A stretch of DNA of 44,306 nucleotides. Origin: Deltaproteobacteria bacterium. GTDB lineage: Bacteria; Myxococcota_A; Polyangia; Polyangiales; Polyangiaceae. Below the pieces are notes generated by a model. That model was given only the letters and a program-made list of their open reading frames with translations, had not been told where the DNA came from and did not search any database. Made by a program: the position numbers and the translations under genes. The stretch covers positions 1 to 44,306 of the forward strand of contig QJWJ01000523.1 of assembly GCA_003235365.1 (NCBI GenBank), written 5' to 3'. Positions 8,754 through 17,856 of this stretch are shown here, in pieces (the stretch's first letter is position 1; each line of letters opens with the position of its first letter).

Positions 8754-11307
8754 GCGGAGCGGCGGTCGTGCCGCCACTCGCCGTGACGACCAACTGAGAC
8801 CGCGCTCGTTCGACTCGCGCGACCGCCGGAGCTCCGTCGCGCGCCGCAGCCTGTTTTGCTCGATCGAGCAGGCGCTGAGTGGTGTTGGTGCGCTGTAGCC
8901 GGGCGGCCGCACCCGCCGCGGCCAGCCAGTGGTCGACGTCGTCGCTCAACGATGCGGCACGGTGGTAGTGGTCCAGGGCCAGCCCCCACATGCCTCGTCT
9001 CGCATAGTAGCCGCCAACCCGGTATTGGGCGGGGGCACAGTGCAGCGTGCAATGCAGGTCCAGGTAGCGTTCCGCGGCAGCGGTCATCGCGGTTTCGTCG
9101 AGTGTGCCCGCGACGTCGAGCATCAGGGCGATGCAGGGCGCGGCCGTCCGGTCTCGACTGCAGCGTTCGCTGAGCCAAGCATTGGCTGTCTTGGCGTCGC
9201 CGGTCGCCAGCAGCCAGCGTGCGCGCAACATGACCCAGTTCATCGACGGCGACGCTTCGGGGGGAGCTGCGGCGAGTTCTTCCTTGACGCGATCCAGACA
9301 CCTGGAACTCGGCTCGGCACAAGGCGGTTGCCTCGTCTGCACGGCGTCGAGCCAAGCGTTGGCCCGAGCCAGCCGTGCAGCGGTTTGTTCGGGGGCGCGT
9401 GCGATGGCTTGGTCGAGCAACTCGATGCGCTTGGAGAGCACTGGCGTTTGCGCAGCCAGTTCGACCAGCGCATCCACACCGACTGCGCTCGACGATACGG
9501 TGTCCTGTACTCGTTCCGGTGCCCATTTGGTGGCCAGTTGCGCGACGTGCGCAGCGAGCTCAGGTGTGTTCTCACTTGCTTGCTTGAGGGCGAGCAGCGC
9601 TTGGGGTGTGTTGCCCAGCGCGTGCAGGCTCTGACCGAGCAGGAGCAACGTCGATCCCGAGCGCGGACTTCGCCGTAGCGACGCGTTGAGCCACTGCAAA
9701 GCGACCGCGGGACGATCCTGGTCGACAGCGACCAGGGCGCCGAGCCGCAGCAAGTACGCATCACCTGGGTGACGTGCCACGGCTTGCGAGACGGCCGCCG
9801 CTTTGCTGGCGAGCGGCGCGCTGCCCATCACGGTTGCGCCGATGCTGCGACGTTCGTGGTGGGCGAGTTTCGGCGGCATGCTCAGTAGCCAAATCGCGCC
9901 GAGTGCGCAGGCGCCCATCGCCGTGATCTGACTCCACGTGGGGCCACTCCCCGTCGGTTGCGCTGCTGTCGTGTCGGAACGGCGCCGTACACCGAGCGCC
10001 GCCACCAAGAATACGAACAGTCCCATCACGCCAGCGATCTCGAAGCCCAGATCGACGAGGTTCTGTGTGCACAGCGCGAGCAGGCCGAAGTAGACCGCTG
10101 CCCGAGTGGCGTTGGCGCGGCGCAAGCAGCGCTGGGGGCGCAACAGCCACAGCAAACCGAGCACGGCCGCGAGACCCACCGGCCAGCCCCAACCACTGAT
10201 CCACTCGGCGATCCAGTTTTCGGCGTGGGTAAAGACGCGATCGCCGGGCTCGTCGATGAAGCGCGACGCTTCGGCTCCAAAAGCACCGCGGCCCGTTCCC
10301 GTCCAGGGGTTGTGGCGCGAAACCTCGGCGGCCCAGCGCAGCAGGTTCAGCTTTGCCAACGAGTCGTCCAGGAGCTGAAGCGTCCATTGGCGACTCGCCG
10401 CCAACGTGACGAACAGCGCCGACAGCGCCGCGCCGCCCAGCAGCCAACTCGTTCGGAGCGCAAGCCTCGGCTCGTCGCCTCGGTGCAGCCATCCCCAGCC
10501 GAGCAGCCCGAGCGCGCCCAGGGCCAGCGCCAGGGTTCCGCCGCGTGAGCCGGTGAGCACGGTCGCCCCACACAACGCGGCGATGCCCGCGGCTGCGAGC
10601 GCCCGCTGAGCCACCGTCGAGCGTACGTGCAAAGCAAACCCCGCGCCGCAGAAGGCACCCAGCATCAACACGCCGGCCAGGTTGTTCGGATTCAACAACG
10701 GCGCGGCCAAGTCGACGGTGGCGTACATCGGAGTGTAAACCCCATACACACGCTCGGCGTGGAGCAAGCGGTGTGAGATCGCAATCAGAGCTACGGCCAG
10801 CGCCAGGCCGAAAACGAACAGGCTCGCGTTGCGCAAGCCCATCACCCGTCGCAGGCGAACCGTGGCAGTCCACACTGCGGCGTAGTAAACCCACTTGACC
10901 GCTTCGAAGCGCGAGGCCTCGGGTTCGAGCGACAGCGGCGTCCAGTCCGCGTTGCCCAGCAGTTGCCGTGCGTCTCCCCAGGCGGTCGCGACGGAGGGGG
11001 ACACTGCCGACACCCAGGCCGTCGGCAGCGGCAGGCACTGCAGCGCCGTGAACGCGCCGAGCCCGAGCAGCGCCCATGCGGTGACGGGCAAGTGGCGCTG
11101 CGTTTTGGGGGCGGTGGCGGCGAGGGCCGCGACCAGGGCGATGCAACCTGCGGCAACGCTGGTGGAAGAAACCCCTCCCAGCCACAGAGTCGTGGTCGCG
11201 AGGATCGGGAGCAGCCCCCAGCGGCCCGCCGTCGCCACCGCCTGCTTCACCTGCTGGGCAGAATCACCCGCCATCGCCGTCGAGTGTGCTTCGCTCGGCG
11301 GCGGCAA
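8725..11307 (-). CDS. O-antigen ligase/polymerase-like membrane protein with C-terminal TPR region
   Basis: An 860-residue inner-membrane protein. The first ~460 residues hold about ten hydrophobic helices (for example WGLLPILATTTLWLGGVSS and ALLGLGAFTALQCLPL) and the Wzy/WaaL-type features LLNPNNLAGVLMLG, VLTGSRGGTLAL and the periplasmic-loop pattern HNPWTGTGRGAFG. The remaining ~380 residues contain helical repeats of TPR type (AVALQWLNASLRRSPRSGSTLLLLG, then AIARAPEQTAARLARANAWL in outline). Members of this family ligate or polymerise undecaprenyl-linked glycans; the TPR part may bind partners. No glycan-synthesis genes adjoin it, so the substrate is unknown. The 3' end overlaps the kinase gene by 29 bp on the other strand. 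ATG 11307 is the probable start. Confidence 0.85.
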   Translation of the reverse strand: MPPPSEAHSTAMAGDSAQQVKQAVATAGRWGLLPILATTTLWLGGVSSTSVAAGCIALVAALAATAPKTQRHLPVTAWALLGLGAFTALQCLPLPTAWVSAVSPSVATAWGDARQLLGNADWTPLSLEPEASRFEAVKWVYYAAVWTATVRLRRVMGLRNASLFVFGLALAVALIAISHRLLHAERVYGVYTPMYATVDLAAPLLNPNNLAGVLMLGAFCGAGFALHVRSTVAQRALAAAGIAALCGATVLTGSRGGTLALALGALGLLGWGWLHRGDEPRLALRTSWLLGGAALSALFVTLAASRQWTLQLLDDSLAKLNLLRWAAEVSRHNPWTGTGRGAFGAEASRFIDEPGDRVFTHAENWIAEWISGWGWPVGLAAVLGLLWLLRPQRCLRRANATRAAVYFGLLALCTQNLVDLGFEIAGVMGLFVFLVAALGVRRRSDTTAAQPTGSGPTWSQITAMGACALGAIWLLSMPPKLAHHERRSIGATVMGSAPLASKAAAVSQAVARHPGDAYLLRLGALVAVDQDRPAVALQWLNASLRRSPRSGSTLLLLGQSLHALGNTPQALLALKQASENTPELAAHVAQLATKWAPERVQDTVSSSAVGVDALVELAAQTPVLSKRIELLDQAIARAPEQTAARLARANAWLDAVQTRQPPCAEPSSRCLDRVKEELAAAPPEASPSMNWVMLRARWLLATGDAKTANAWLSERCSRDRTAAPCIALMLDVAGTLDETAMTAAAERYLDLHCTLHCAPAQYRVGGYYARRGMWGLALDHYHRAASLSDDVDHWLAAAGAAARLQRTNTTQRLLDRAKQAAARDGAPAVARVERARSQLVVTASGGTTAAPLTPSVLMHP

Positions 11308-11382
11308 ACCAGCAATTGTTCCGTCTTTCGTCGATTCCGCGCCTCGGGCCGGCGCGGGATCCGAGTTTGCCCGAGCGACTTC

Positions 11383-11865
11383 TCAGGTACTCGCTCGCCG
11401 GGCCTTGTGAGAGCGACACGACAGGCTGTTGAACACGTGAGCCGTCACCAGCGACGCCGCCGCGGCCATCGAGACGCCAAGCTCCACGGCGCCGTGCGTT
11501 CCCATCACTTGCACGCCGACCAACAACCCGAGGCCCGTGAGCAGGAACGGTACGGCCCGCCAGCTCTTGTGCGTCAGCGTACCGACGCCGACGGCCGCGA
11601 TGGCTAGCCCGCCCAGCAGCACACGCATGTTCTCTTCGAATTCATGGCTGGCGACCAGTGGCGCCACGAGAATGAGAACGGGTGTCAGTGCGCAATGAAC
11701 AGCGCACAGCGCCGACAGCACCATCGCGCCACGGTCGAGCCACTCGAGCCAATGCGATGAGTGCGCAGCGGACGAATGGGCGTCGATTGTTACCTTCGCG
11801 TTCACTGCTCCGGAGCGTAGTGCCTCGGTGCTGCAAACGCAACACTGTCGCAATAGTATCTGCAT
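11383..11865 (-). CDS. MerC-domain membrane protein
   Basis: A small integral membrane protein with the MerC pattern LDRGAMVLSALCAVHCALTP near residue 45-65 (paired Cys at the end of the first helix) followed by three more hydrophobic segments. MerC domains occur in mercury transport proteins, but chromosomal copies without mer genes are common and their metal is often unknown. No merA, merR or merT is nearby, so mercury resistance is not supported. The ATG at 11865 gives 160 residues with an odd CCVC leader; GTG 11805 gives about 140 residues, nearer the usual size. A GGAG lies only 2 nt from that GTG, so the start is unresolved. Confidence 0.8.
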   Translation of the reverse strand: MQILLRQCCVCSTEALRSGAVNAKVTIDAHSSAAHSSHWLEWLDRGAMVLSALCAVHCALTPVLILVAPLVASHEFEENMRVLLGGLAIAAVGVGTLTHKSWRAVPFLLTGLGLLVGVQVMGTHGAVELGVSMAAAASLVTAHVFNSLSCRSHKARRAST

Positions 11866-11944
11866 TGTTCTTAGGAAGTTGGCCCCGCGTTCGAAGCGGA
11901 GCGGGTTTCAACTATTGAACATCATTGAATATCTGGAGTTCCCG

Positions 11945-12199
11945 ATGGGAAACACCCTGCCCGTTTCGGTCCACGACCAATTCGTGGCTCAGCCAGGGCG
12001 CCTGCTCACGGCGACCCGCTCCGCGGCGTTTGCCTCGTCGAGCGGCGCAAACGGAAACCAGACCCGTTCGGAGGCGGCGTTCCCATCCTCGGTGGCGCGA
12101 AGGGCTGCGAGTCTTTGGAGGCAATTGCGTGCACTGGCAAGCCGATCGGTGCTCCAAGGGGTTCGAAAAACCGCCCGACAATCGTGCCCGCCCCATTAG
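11945..12199 (+). CDS. Possible small protein in a low-GC patch (uncertain)
   Basis: An 84-codon frame starts at ATG 11945 with a well-placed GGAG 6 nt upstream and an AT-rich stretch before it (11906-11935). The product is Ser/Ala/Arg-rich, has no recognisable domain, and its second half looks like random reading of GC-rich DNA. It ends 10 nt before the epimerase start, so it could be an upstream or leader frame for that gene. The remaining part of the 344-bp region 11866-12209 shows nothing else that I can support. Confidence 0.25.
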   Translation: MGNTLPVSVHDQFVAQPGRLLTATRSAAFASSSGANGNQTRSEAAFPSSVARRAASLWRQLRALASRSVLQGVRKTARQSCPPH

Positions 12200-12209
12200 T
12201 ATCGGCGTC

Positions 12210-13193
12210 ATGCGCGTTCTGTTCATCGGTGGCACCGGCATCATCAGTTCGGCGTGCTCGGCGCTGGCGCTCGAACACGGCATCGAGTTGTACCTGTTGT
12301 GCCGCGGTCAGTCACCCAGGCCGATCCCCCCCGGAGCCAAGGTTCTGCAGGGCGACATACGCGACCCCGGAAGCGCACGCGCTGCCATCGGTGATTTGAA
12401 GTTCGACGCGGTCTGTAACTTCATCGCATTCGTGCCCGAACACGTTCAGGCCGACATCGAGCTGTTCGCGGGTCGAACGGCTCAGTACGTGTTCATCAGT
12501 TCCGCTTCCGCCTACAGAAAGCCGGTTTGCCACTGGCCGCTGACCGAATCCACGCCGCTGGACAACCCGCACTGGCAGTACTCGCGGGACAAGATCGCTT
12601 GCGAAGAGATGCTGCTCTCGGCTCTGCGCCGCGACGGCTTTCCAGCGACGATCGTTCGTCCCTCGCACACCTACGACCAGACGCTGCTGCCCTTCGACCC
12701 GTACCAGGCCGGATACACGGTGCTGCAGCGCTTGCGTCGCGGCAAGCCAGTCGTGGTGCACGGGGACGGGACGTCGCTGTGGGTGCTGACCCATCACGCC
12801 GACTTCGCCAAAGGTTTCGTCGGTTTGCTGGGCAACCCCAAGACGATTGGGGAAGCGTTCCACATCACCTCCGACGAGGTGCTCAGCTGGAACGAGATCT
12901 ACTCGGCGGTCGCTCGGGCTGCGGGCTGTGCGCCGCGCTTGGTTCACGTGCCGTCGGACATCATCGCTCGGCACCACCCCCAGTGGGGTGCGGGCTTGTT
13001 GGGCGACAAGGCCCACAGCGTGATCTTCGACAACACGAAGATCAAGCGCTTCGTCCCTGGCTTCGCCGCGACGATTCCGTTTGCGCGTGGCGCTGAGCAG
13101 ATCGTCGATTTCTACGATCGAAACCCCAAGTTCGAACCGGTCGATGCCCGTGTCGACTCGTTGATGGATCAGCTGGTCGAGCGCTACGGCTGA
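12210..13193 (+). CDS. NAD-dependent epimerase/dehydratase (extended SDR)
   Basis: A 327-residue protein with an N-terminal Rossmann motif MRVLFIGGTGIISSACSALA, an acidic residue pattern after strand 3 (LQGDIRDP), active-site Ser in VFISSASAY and catalytic YSRDK (Tyr-x3-Lys). These place it in the extended short-chain dehydrogenase superfamily of sugar-nucleotide epimerases and dehydratases. The end LPFDPYQAGY and HGDGTSLWVLTHHADFAKGF resembles NAD-dependent epimerases of unknown substrate rather than GalE or RmlB. The ATG at 12210 is chosen because the domain begins there; the longer in-frame extension upstream has no matching sequence. It is convergent with miaB. Confidence 0.85.
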   Translation: MRVLFIGGTGIISSACSALALEHGIELYLLCRGQSPRPIPPGAKVLQGDIRDPGSARAAIGDLKFDAVCNFIAFVPEHVQADIELFAGRTAQYVFISSASAYRKPVCHWPLTESTPLDNPHWQYSRDKIACEEMLLSALRRDGFPATIVRPSHTYDQTLLPFDPYQAGYTVLQRLRRGKPVVVHGDGTSLWVLTHHADFAKGFVGLLGNPKTIGEAFHITSDEVLSWNEIYSAVARAAGCAPRLVHVPSDIIARHHPQWGAGLLGDKAHSVIFDNTKIKRFVPGFAATIPFARGAEQIVDFYDRNPKFEPVDARVDSLMDQLVERYG

Positions 13194-13207
13194 CGACGGT
13201 TCAGCCG
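13187..13207. terminator. Hairpin formed by the two facing stop codons of the epimerase gene and miaB
   Basis: Arms CGGCTGA (13187-13193) and TCAGCCG (13201-13207) pair across a 7-nt loop. The TGA in the left arm is the epimerase stop and the right arm contains the miaB stop on the other strand. No T-run follows, so it would be a weak bidirectional terminator or a pause site. A second shorter GC hairpin overlaps it at 13204-13219. Confidence 0.45.
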
Positions 13208-14661
13208 GCGACGACCGGCAGTGAACGCGGCGCCGGTCGCGGTTCGACCACCGCGTCGTAGTCGCGCCGGCGCCGTTCGTCGGCCATGTCCCCGATCAAC
13301 GAATGTTTCAGAGCGCGGCGCACGACCAGCGGCACGAGCTCGCCCGTCGGATCGTCACTGCAGCCAAAGTGAGTAATCTCGTTGCGCTCCGTGCGGCCGG
13401 TGAACGCGCCGGTCTTGCTGCGCCCTTCGACGAGCACGGCTTGTGTCGTACCTACCAGCGTCGCCAAGTGTCGACCGCGGATCGTTTCGGCCGCGTCGAG
13501 CAGACGAGTCAGTCTGTCGCTCTTGTCTGCTTCACTGACGTCGTCCGCGAGTTTCAATGCGGGCGTGAACGGGCGCTGGGAGTATTTGAAGCCGAACACA
13601 CCCACGAAACCGATCTGTTCGAGCAGGCCCAGCGTTTGCTGAAACTGCTCCTCGGTCTCGCCCGGGAACCCGACGATGATGTCCGTCGACAGCGTCAGCC
13701 CGGGCACGCTCTGCACGAGCATGCTCACCCGCTCGACGTACTCGGCGCGCGTGTAGCGACGCCCCATGCGCTTGAGCACTTCGTCCGAACCCGATTGCAC
13801 GGGCATGTGCACGTGGCGCGGCAGCACCTTCAGATCTTTGTGCGCCTCCACCAACGCCGGCGTCAGGTGCCGCGGGTGCGGGCTCGTGTAGCGCAGCCGC
13901 AGCAACTGGGGGACACGGTCGGCGATCGCTCGCAGCAGCGCGGGGAACTCGGTTTCGTCGTCGGGATTGGCGTTGCGCCGGCCCCAGCGGCTCACGCCTT
14001 CACCTGCCAACGGCGCCGCCGGCAAAGCCCGCTCGGGATCGCGGTAGCTGTCCACGGTCTGTCCGAGCAGGGTGATTTCTTTGGTTCCTGCTGCCACCAG
14101 CCGCTCGATCTCAGCCAGGATCTCGGAGGAGGGGCGGTAGCGCTCGCTGCCGCGTGTGTAGGGAACTACGCAGAAGGTGCAGCGCTCGTCGCAGCCCTTC
14201 ATGGTCGTGACGAACGTCGAGACGTTGCCCTGCCCCGGCTCCGGCGAGGCTGCCAGGAACGTCGGCCGGTCGTGGTCGAAAACCGTGCGTACCTGAGCGG
14301 GGCTGCCGTGCTGTGCCGAAGCGAGCAGTTCGGGCAACTGGGGGATGTTGTCGGGCCCGATCACCACGTCGATCTGCGGCATCGATTTGGTCAGGCGCTC
14401 TCCCTCCTGTTGCGCGACGCAGCCGGCCACCGCGATCAACAGTTCGGGTCGCGATCGCTTGAGCACACCGAGCCGGCCCACCTCGCTGCGGAGTTTCTGC
14501 TCGGCTTTCTCCCGCACACTGCACGTGTTGAGCACCACGACGTCCGCGCCTTTGACTTCCTCGGTTCGCCCGTAACCGGCCCGTTGCAAGACCTCCTCGA
14601 TGCGCTCGGAGTCATGCACGTTCATCTGGCAACCAAAGGTGACGACGCTGAAAGACGGCAT
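13201..14661 (-). CDS. miaB: tRNA-2-methylthio-N6-dimethylallyladenosine synthase MiaB
   Basis: Radical-SAM methylthiotransferase that adds the 2-methylthio group to i6A37 of tRNAs reading UNN codons. The 486-residue product has the three cluster-binding cysteines of the N-terminal domain (FGCQMN, LNTCSVREKAE, VAGCVAQQEGE), the radical-SAM motif CDERCTFC (Cx3Cx2C) in GCDERCTFCVVPYTRGSE, and a C-terminal TRAM domain (about 400-465). It is longer than the typical 440-470 residues because of an extra Pro/Ala-rich stretch near residues 210-235 and a 20-residue tail. No miaA is in the window. ATG 14661 is clear. Confidence 0.96.
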   Translation of the reverse strand: MPSFSVVTFGCQMNVHDSERIEEVLQRAGYGRTEEVKGADVVVLNTCSVREKAEQKLRSEVGRLGVLKRSRPELLIAVAGCVAQQEGERLTKSMPQIDVVIGPDNIPQLPELLASAQHGSPAQVRTVFDHDRPTFLAASPEPGQGNVSTFVTTMKGCDERCTFCVVPYTRGSERYRPSSEILAEIERLVAAGTKEITLLGQTVDSYRDPERALPAAPLAGEGVSRWGRRNANPDDETEFPALLRAIADRVPQLLRLRYTSPHPRHLTPALVEAHKDLKVLPRHVHMPVQSGSDEVLKRMGRRYTRAEYVERVSMLVQSVPGLTLSTDIIVGFPGETEEQFQQTLGLLEQIGFVGVFGFKYSQRPFTPALKLADDVSEADKSDRLTRLLDAAETIRGRHLATLVGTTQAVLVEGRSKTGAFTGRTERNEITHFGCSDDPTGELVPLVVRRALKHSLIGDMADERRRRDYDAVVEPRPAPRSLPVVAG

Positions 14662-14862
14662 TGCGTTGAGGGACTGCTGGGGCGCGCGCTCGGGGTGAGT
14701 CGGGGTGGGTGGCGCGCGGCAAGACCCGCGGCCTGACGGACGGGATCCGTGCCTGATAGCGGCCGACGTTGACCTGGTCCAGTGTCATCTTCTAGTGTCC
14801 CGGCCGAGAGAGGCGCGAGCCGAGCTGGACCATGTCGTGCTCGGGCGCCAGTGGAGGCGTAA

Positions 14863-16611
14863 GTGCACGAAAGTCTGGTTCATCTGTGGGAAGCGAGCTG
14901 CCGAAAGTACAAGGACCGAGATTACCTCGGAACTCGACGAGACGGCGCGTGGTCCTGGATCACCTACGGCGACTTCAAGGAGCTCGTCGATGCGGCGCGT
15001 GGTGGCCTGGCCGCTCTCGGCGTCGGGCGTGGTGATCGGGTCGCACTGATAGCCGACAACTGCGTCGAATGGGCGGTGTTGGCCCATGCCACCTATGGCC
15101 TGGGTGCAGCGTTCGTGCCGATGTACACGGCGCAATCCGCCGACGAGTGGGTGTTCATTCTCTCCGACTGTGAAGCGAAGGTCGTCGGCGCGGCTACCGA
15201 CGAAATCTACGAGCAGTTGAAGGCGCGCCAGGCGGATCTTCCGGCCCTCAGTCGCATCGTCGGTCTGTCGCTCCCCGCTTCCAACGACAGCAGCTACACG
15301 GCGCTGCTCGCCAGCGGGCGCAACACCCCGGTGGAGCCGGTTTTCCCCACGCCCAAAGACGTCGCGTGCTTCGTCTACACCTCGGGCACGACTGGCAAGC
15401 CCAAAGGCGTGAAGTTGAGCCACGAAAACTTCTGCAGCAACTGTGATTCGTTGCATCAGATCTTCCCGTTGAACAAGGAGCGTTCCTTGGCGTTCCTGCC
15501 CTGGGCTCACGCGCTCGGCCAGACTGGCGAACTGCACTTCTTCACGCAAGAGGGGTTCGCCATGGCCATCAACGACGACGTTACGCGTCTGGTGAACAAC
15601 TTACCCGAAGTTCGCCCCTCGCTGTTGGTCGCGGTGCCGCGCATCTTCAATCGGGTCTACGACGGCGTGAACAAGCAGATGGCCAGCAAGCCGTTGCCGA
15701 TCCGCAAGTTGTTCCACAAGGGCCTGGAGCTGGCCAAGGCCAAGAGCCGCGGCGACCGCCTGGGCGCCCGCGACCGCATCGTGCTCGGGCTCGCCGAGCG
15801 GCTGATCTTCTCGAAGGTCCGTCAGAAATTCGGTGGACGGCTCAAACTCGTGATCAGCGGCAGCGCGGCGCTCAGCCACGAGGTAGCCGAGTTCATCGAT
15901 GCGCTGGGCATCATGATCTACGAGGGCTACGGCTTGACGGAGACGGCGCCGGTGGTGTCGGTCAACTACCCCGGGGCACGCAAGATGGGCAGCATCGGCA
16001 AGCCCATTCCCGGCGTGCGCGTCGAGATCGACGAATCCAAGAGCGACAACCCCGGGGAGGGAGAAATCGTCGTGTACGGACCGAACGTCATGCTCGGTTA
16101 CCACAATCGCCCCGAGGAAGAAGCCGCGATGGTGACGCCCGACGGAGGCGTGCGCACCGGCGATCTGGGTCGGATCGACTCCGATGGGTACGTCTACATC
16201 ACCGGACGCCTCAAGGAATTGTACAAGCTCGAAACCGGCAAGTACGTGGCCCCCGCCGCTCTGGAAGAGAAGTTGAAGCTCTCGCCGTACGTTGCCAACG
16301 TGATGCTCTACGGTGCCAACAAGCCGTGCAACGTCGCGCTCGTCGTTCCCGACGAAGTGGCCGTGCGTGAGTGGAGTGAACGGACGGGTATTCCCGTCGG
16401 AGACGTCACCAAGAACCCCCAGTTGACCCAGCTCATCGTGGCGGAGCTCGACAAGTATGCCAAAGACTTCAAGAGCTACGAAAAACCGCGCAAGGTCGCT
16501 CTGGTTGCCGAAGACTTCACCGTCGCCAACGGGCTGCTCACGCCCAGTCTGAAGGTGAAGCGTCGCGCGGTGACCGACCGCTACGACCACGTCATTCAGG
16601 GGTTGTACTGA
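14863..16611 (+). CDS. Long-chain fatty acid-CoA ligase (AMP-binding)
   Basis: A 582-residue adenylate-forming enzyme of the FadD/FACS type that activates long-chain fatty acids to acyl-CoA. Motifs in order: P-loop-like YTSGTTGKPKGVKLSHEN (about 175), YEGYGLTETAPVVSVNYPG (about 355), RTGDLGRIDSDGYVYITGR (about 430) and the C-terminal-domain lysine in LTPSLKVKRRAV (about 565). GTG 14863 is the start because GGAGG lies 6 nt upstream and the following residues match the family N-terminus (VHLWEASCRKYKDRDYLG). The gene is monocistronic by spacing, convergent with cmoB. It is distinct from the MenE ligase at 35718 and longer than it. Confidence 0.92.
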   Translation: MHESLVHLWEASCRKYKDRDYLGTRRDGAWSWITYGDFKELVDAARGGLAALGVGRGDRVALIADNCVEWAVLAHATYGLGAAFVPMYTAQSADEWVFILSDCEAKVVGAATDEIYEQLKARQADLPALSRIVGLSLPASNDSSYTALLASGRNTPVEPVFPTPKDVACFVYTSGTTGKPKGVKLSHENFCSNCDSLHQIFPLNKERSLAFLPWAHALGQTGELHFFTQEGFAMAINDDVTRLVNNLPEVRPSLLVAVPRIFNRVYDGVNKQMASKPLPIRKLFHKGLELAKAKSRGDRLGARDRIVLGLAERLIFSKVRQKFGGRLKLVISGSAALSHEVAEFIDALGIMIYEGYGLTETAPVVSVNYPGARKMGSIGKPIPGVRVEIDESKSDNPGEGEIVVYGPNVMLGYHNRPEEEAAMVTPDGGVRTGDLGRIDSDGYVYITGRLKELYKLETGKYVAPAALEEKLKLSPYVANVMLYGANKPCNVALVVPDEVAVREWSERTGIPVGDVTKNPQLTQLIVAELDKYAKDFKSYEKPRKVALVAEDFTVANGLLTPSLKVKRRAVTDRYDHVIQGLY

Positions 16612-16664
16612 GTTCACGGACCTACTGAGGAGTCTCCTCCAAAGCGCAACTCGCGTCGAATGGG

Positions 16665-17687
16665 CTAGACGTCGAGCTTCGCCCGCACGACGGCACGCCG
16701 CGGCGCGGGGTGCCCTTCAATCGTGCGGCTTCGATCCGTGGGCGACAAGAAGTCGGGCAGCGACTGCCACGGCATCCAGGGCGTGCTGCGCTGTTCGTCC
16801 ACGGTGGTGGGACCGACGTCCAGCAACGTGACGTCTGTAAACCCGCTGCGGATCAGCCAGTCCTGCAGCCGCTCGACGCAGGGCAAGTGGTAGACGTTGC
16901 GCATCGCCGCGTAGCGCCCGCCCGGACGAAACACGCCGTCGCTCCAAGTGGCAGACGCAGGCGCGCCCGCCGTGGGATCCTCGTCCGGCGGCGCGTCGAC
17001 GACCAGGGTCTCGAGCACCAGGAAGCCCCCCGCGGCGAGTCGCTGGCGCAGCTGCTGCAGGTGCTCGAGCGGGTCCCGTCGGTGCCCCAGGACGCCGAGC
17101 GACATCACCACGTCGAAGCGGTGGGCGAGACCGGGCAAGTCTTCGAGGCGCAGCGGCAGCACGGCCGCGGGGAGCTGACACCCACGGGTTACCGCCGCAA
17201 ACTGGGTGCACGCCAGCACGGCCGGATCGATGCCGAGCACCGAACGCGCGCCCTTCCCCAGCGCGCGCAGGGCGTAGTAGCCGTTGCCGCAGCCGACGTC
17301 GAGCACACTGCGCCCGTTCCAGTCCACGGCTTGCTCGAGCCTGGACCACTTGAGATTCGAACGCCACTCCGCGTCGATGCTCACGCCGCGAACCTCGAAC
17401 GGCCCCTTGCGCCAGGGGATGAGCCCTTGCAACGTCTCGCGCAAGCCACGCGGCTGTGGCGGCGCCCCGATCGTGACCACGGCCCCGTCCAGCCGTTGGT
17501 GTTTGGGCTCGTCCGAGGGCACCGCATCCAGCAGTTCGGCCCAATGCGGGAGATCGCCGTGGCGCTGGGGATCCAAGGCCGCCCTGCCCGCGCGCACGAG
17601 CAATTCGCGGTCCGGTGCGCTCAGTCCCGACAGCCGCGCGACGGGTTCGTCGACCAAGGCCTGGCTCGAGCGTTCGAGGGCGTTCAC
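16665..17687 (-). CDS. cmoB: tRNA U34 carboxymethyltransferase CmoB
   Basis: Uses carboxy-SAM to convert 5-hydroxyuridine at tRNA position 34 to 5-carboxymethoxyuridine (cmo5U). The 340-residue product has the CmoB-specific WRKGPFEV and IDAEWRSNLKW stretch before the methyltransferase core, SAM-site VLDVGCGNGYYALRAL, IDP loop VLGIDP, VMSLGVLGHRRDPLEHL and the diagnostic C-terminus with MRNVYHLP, TTVDEQRSTPWM, SLPDFLSPTD and GHPAPRRAVV. Its partner CmoA (carboxy-SAM synthase) is not in the window. It is transcribed divergently from trhP, which supplies the 5-hydroxyuridine substrate. Confidence 0.93.
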   Translation of the reverse strand: MNALERSSQALVDEPVARLSGLSAPDRELLVRAGRAALDPQRHGDLPHWAELLDAVPSDEPKHQRLDGAVVTIGAPPQPRGLRETLQGLIPWRKGPFEVRGVSIDAEWRSNLKWSRLEQAVDWNGRSVLDVGCGNGYYALRALGKGARSVLGIDPAVLACTQFAAVTRGCQLPAAVLPLRLEDLPGLAHRFDVVMSLGVLGHRRDPLEHLQQLRQRLAAGGFLVLETLVVDAPPDEDPTAGAPASATWSDGVFRPGGRYAAMRNVYHLPCVERLQDWLIRSGFTDVTLLDVGPTTVDEQRSTPWMPWQSLPDFLSPTDRSRTIEGHPAPRRAVVRAKLDV

Positions 17688-17856
17688 GGTGACTTTCTTC
17701 CGCCTCGCACCCGAGCGGGCGCCACCTCATGGCAGCGGTGCCGATGGGACGGGAGCGCACCACTTCGGCTCGAAGTGACGGGTTTGTTTGGCGTTGGCCC
17801 CTGGGGCATGGCGCCGGACCTGTAGCGCGCGACGCGGCGTGCTACAAGGGCGCGCG

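Noticed and set aside
11383..11865. Mercury-resistance operon suggested by the MerC domain
   Set aside because: No merA, merR, merT or merP nearby; MerC domains occur widely outside mer operons.
13303..14736. Long frame (477 codons) on the plus strand opposite miaB
   Set aside because: It mirrors miaB codon structure, and its product is His/Arg/Gln-rich with no domain. miaB has all catalytic motifs.
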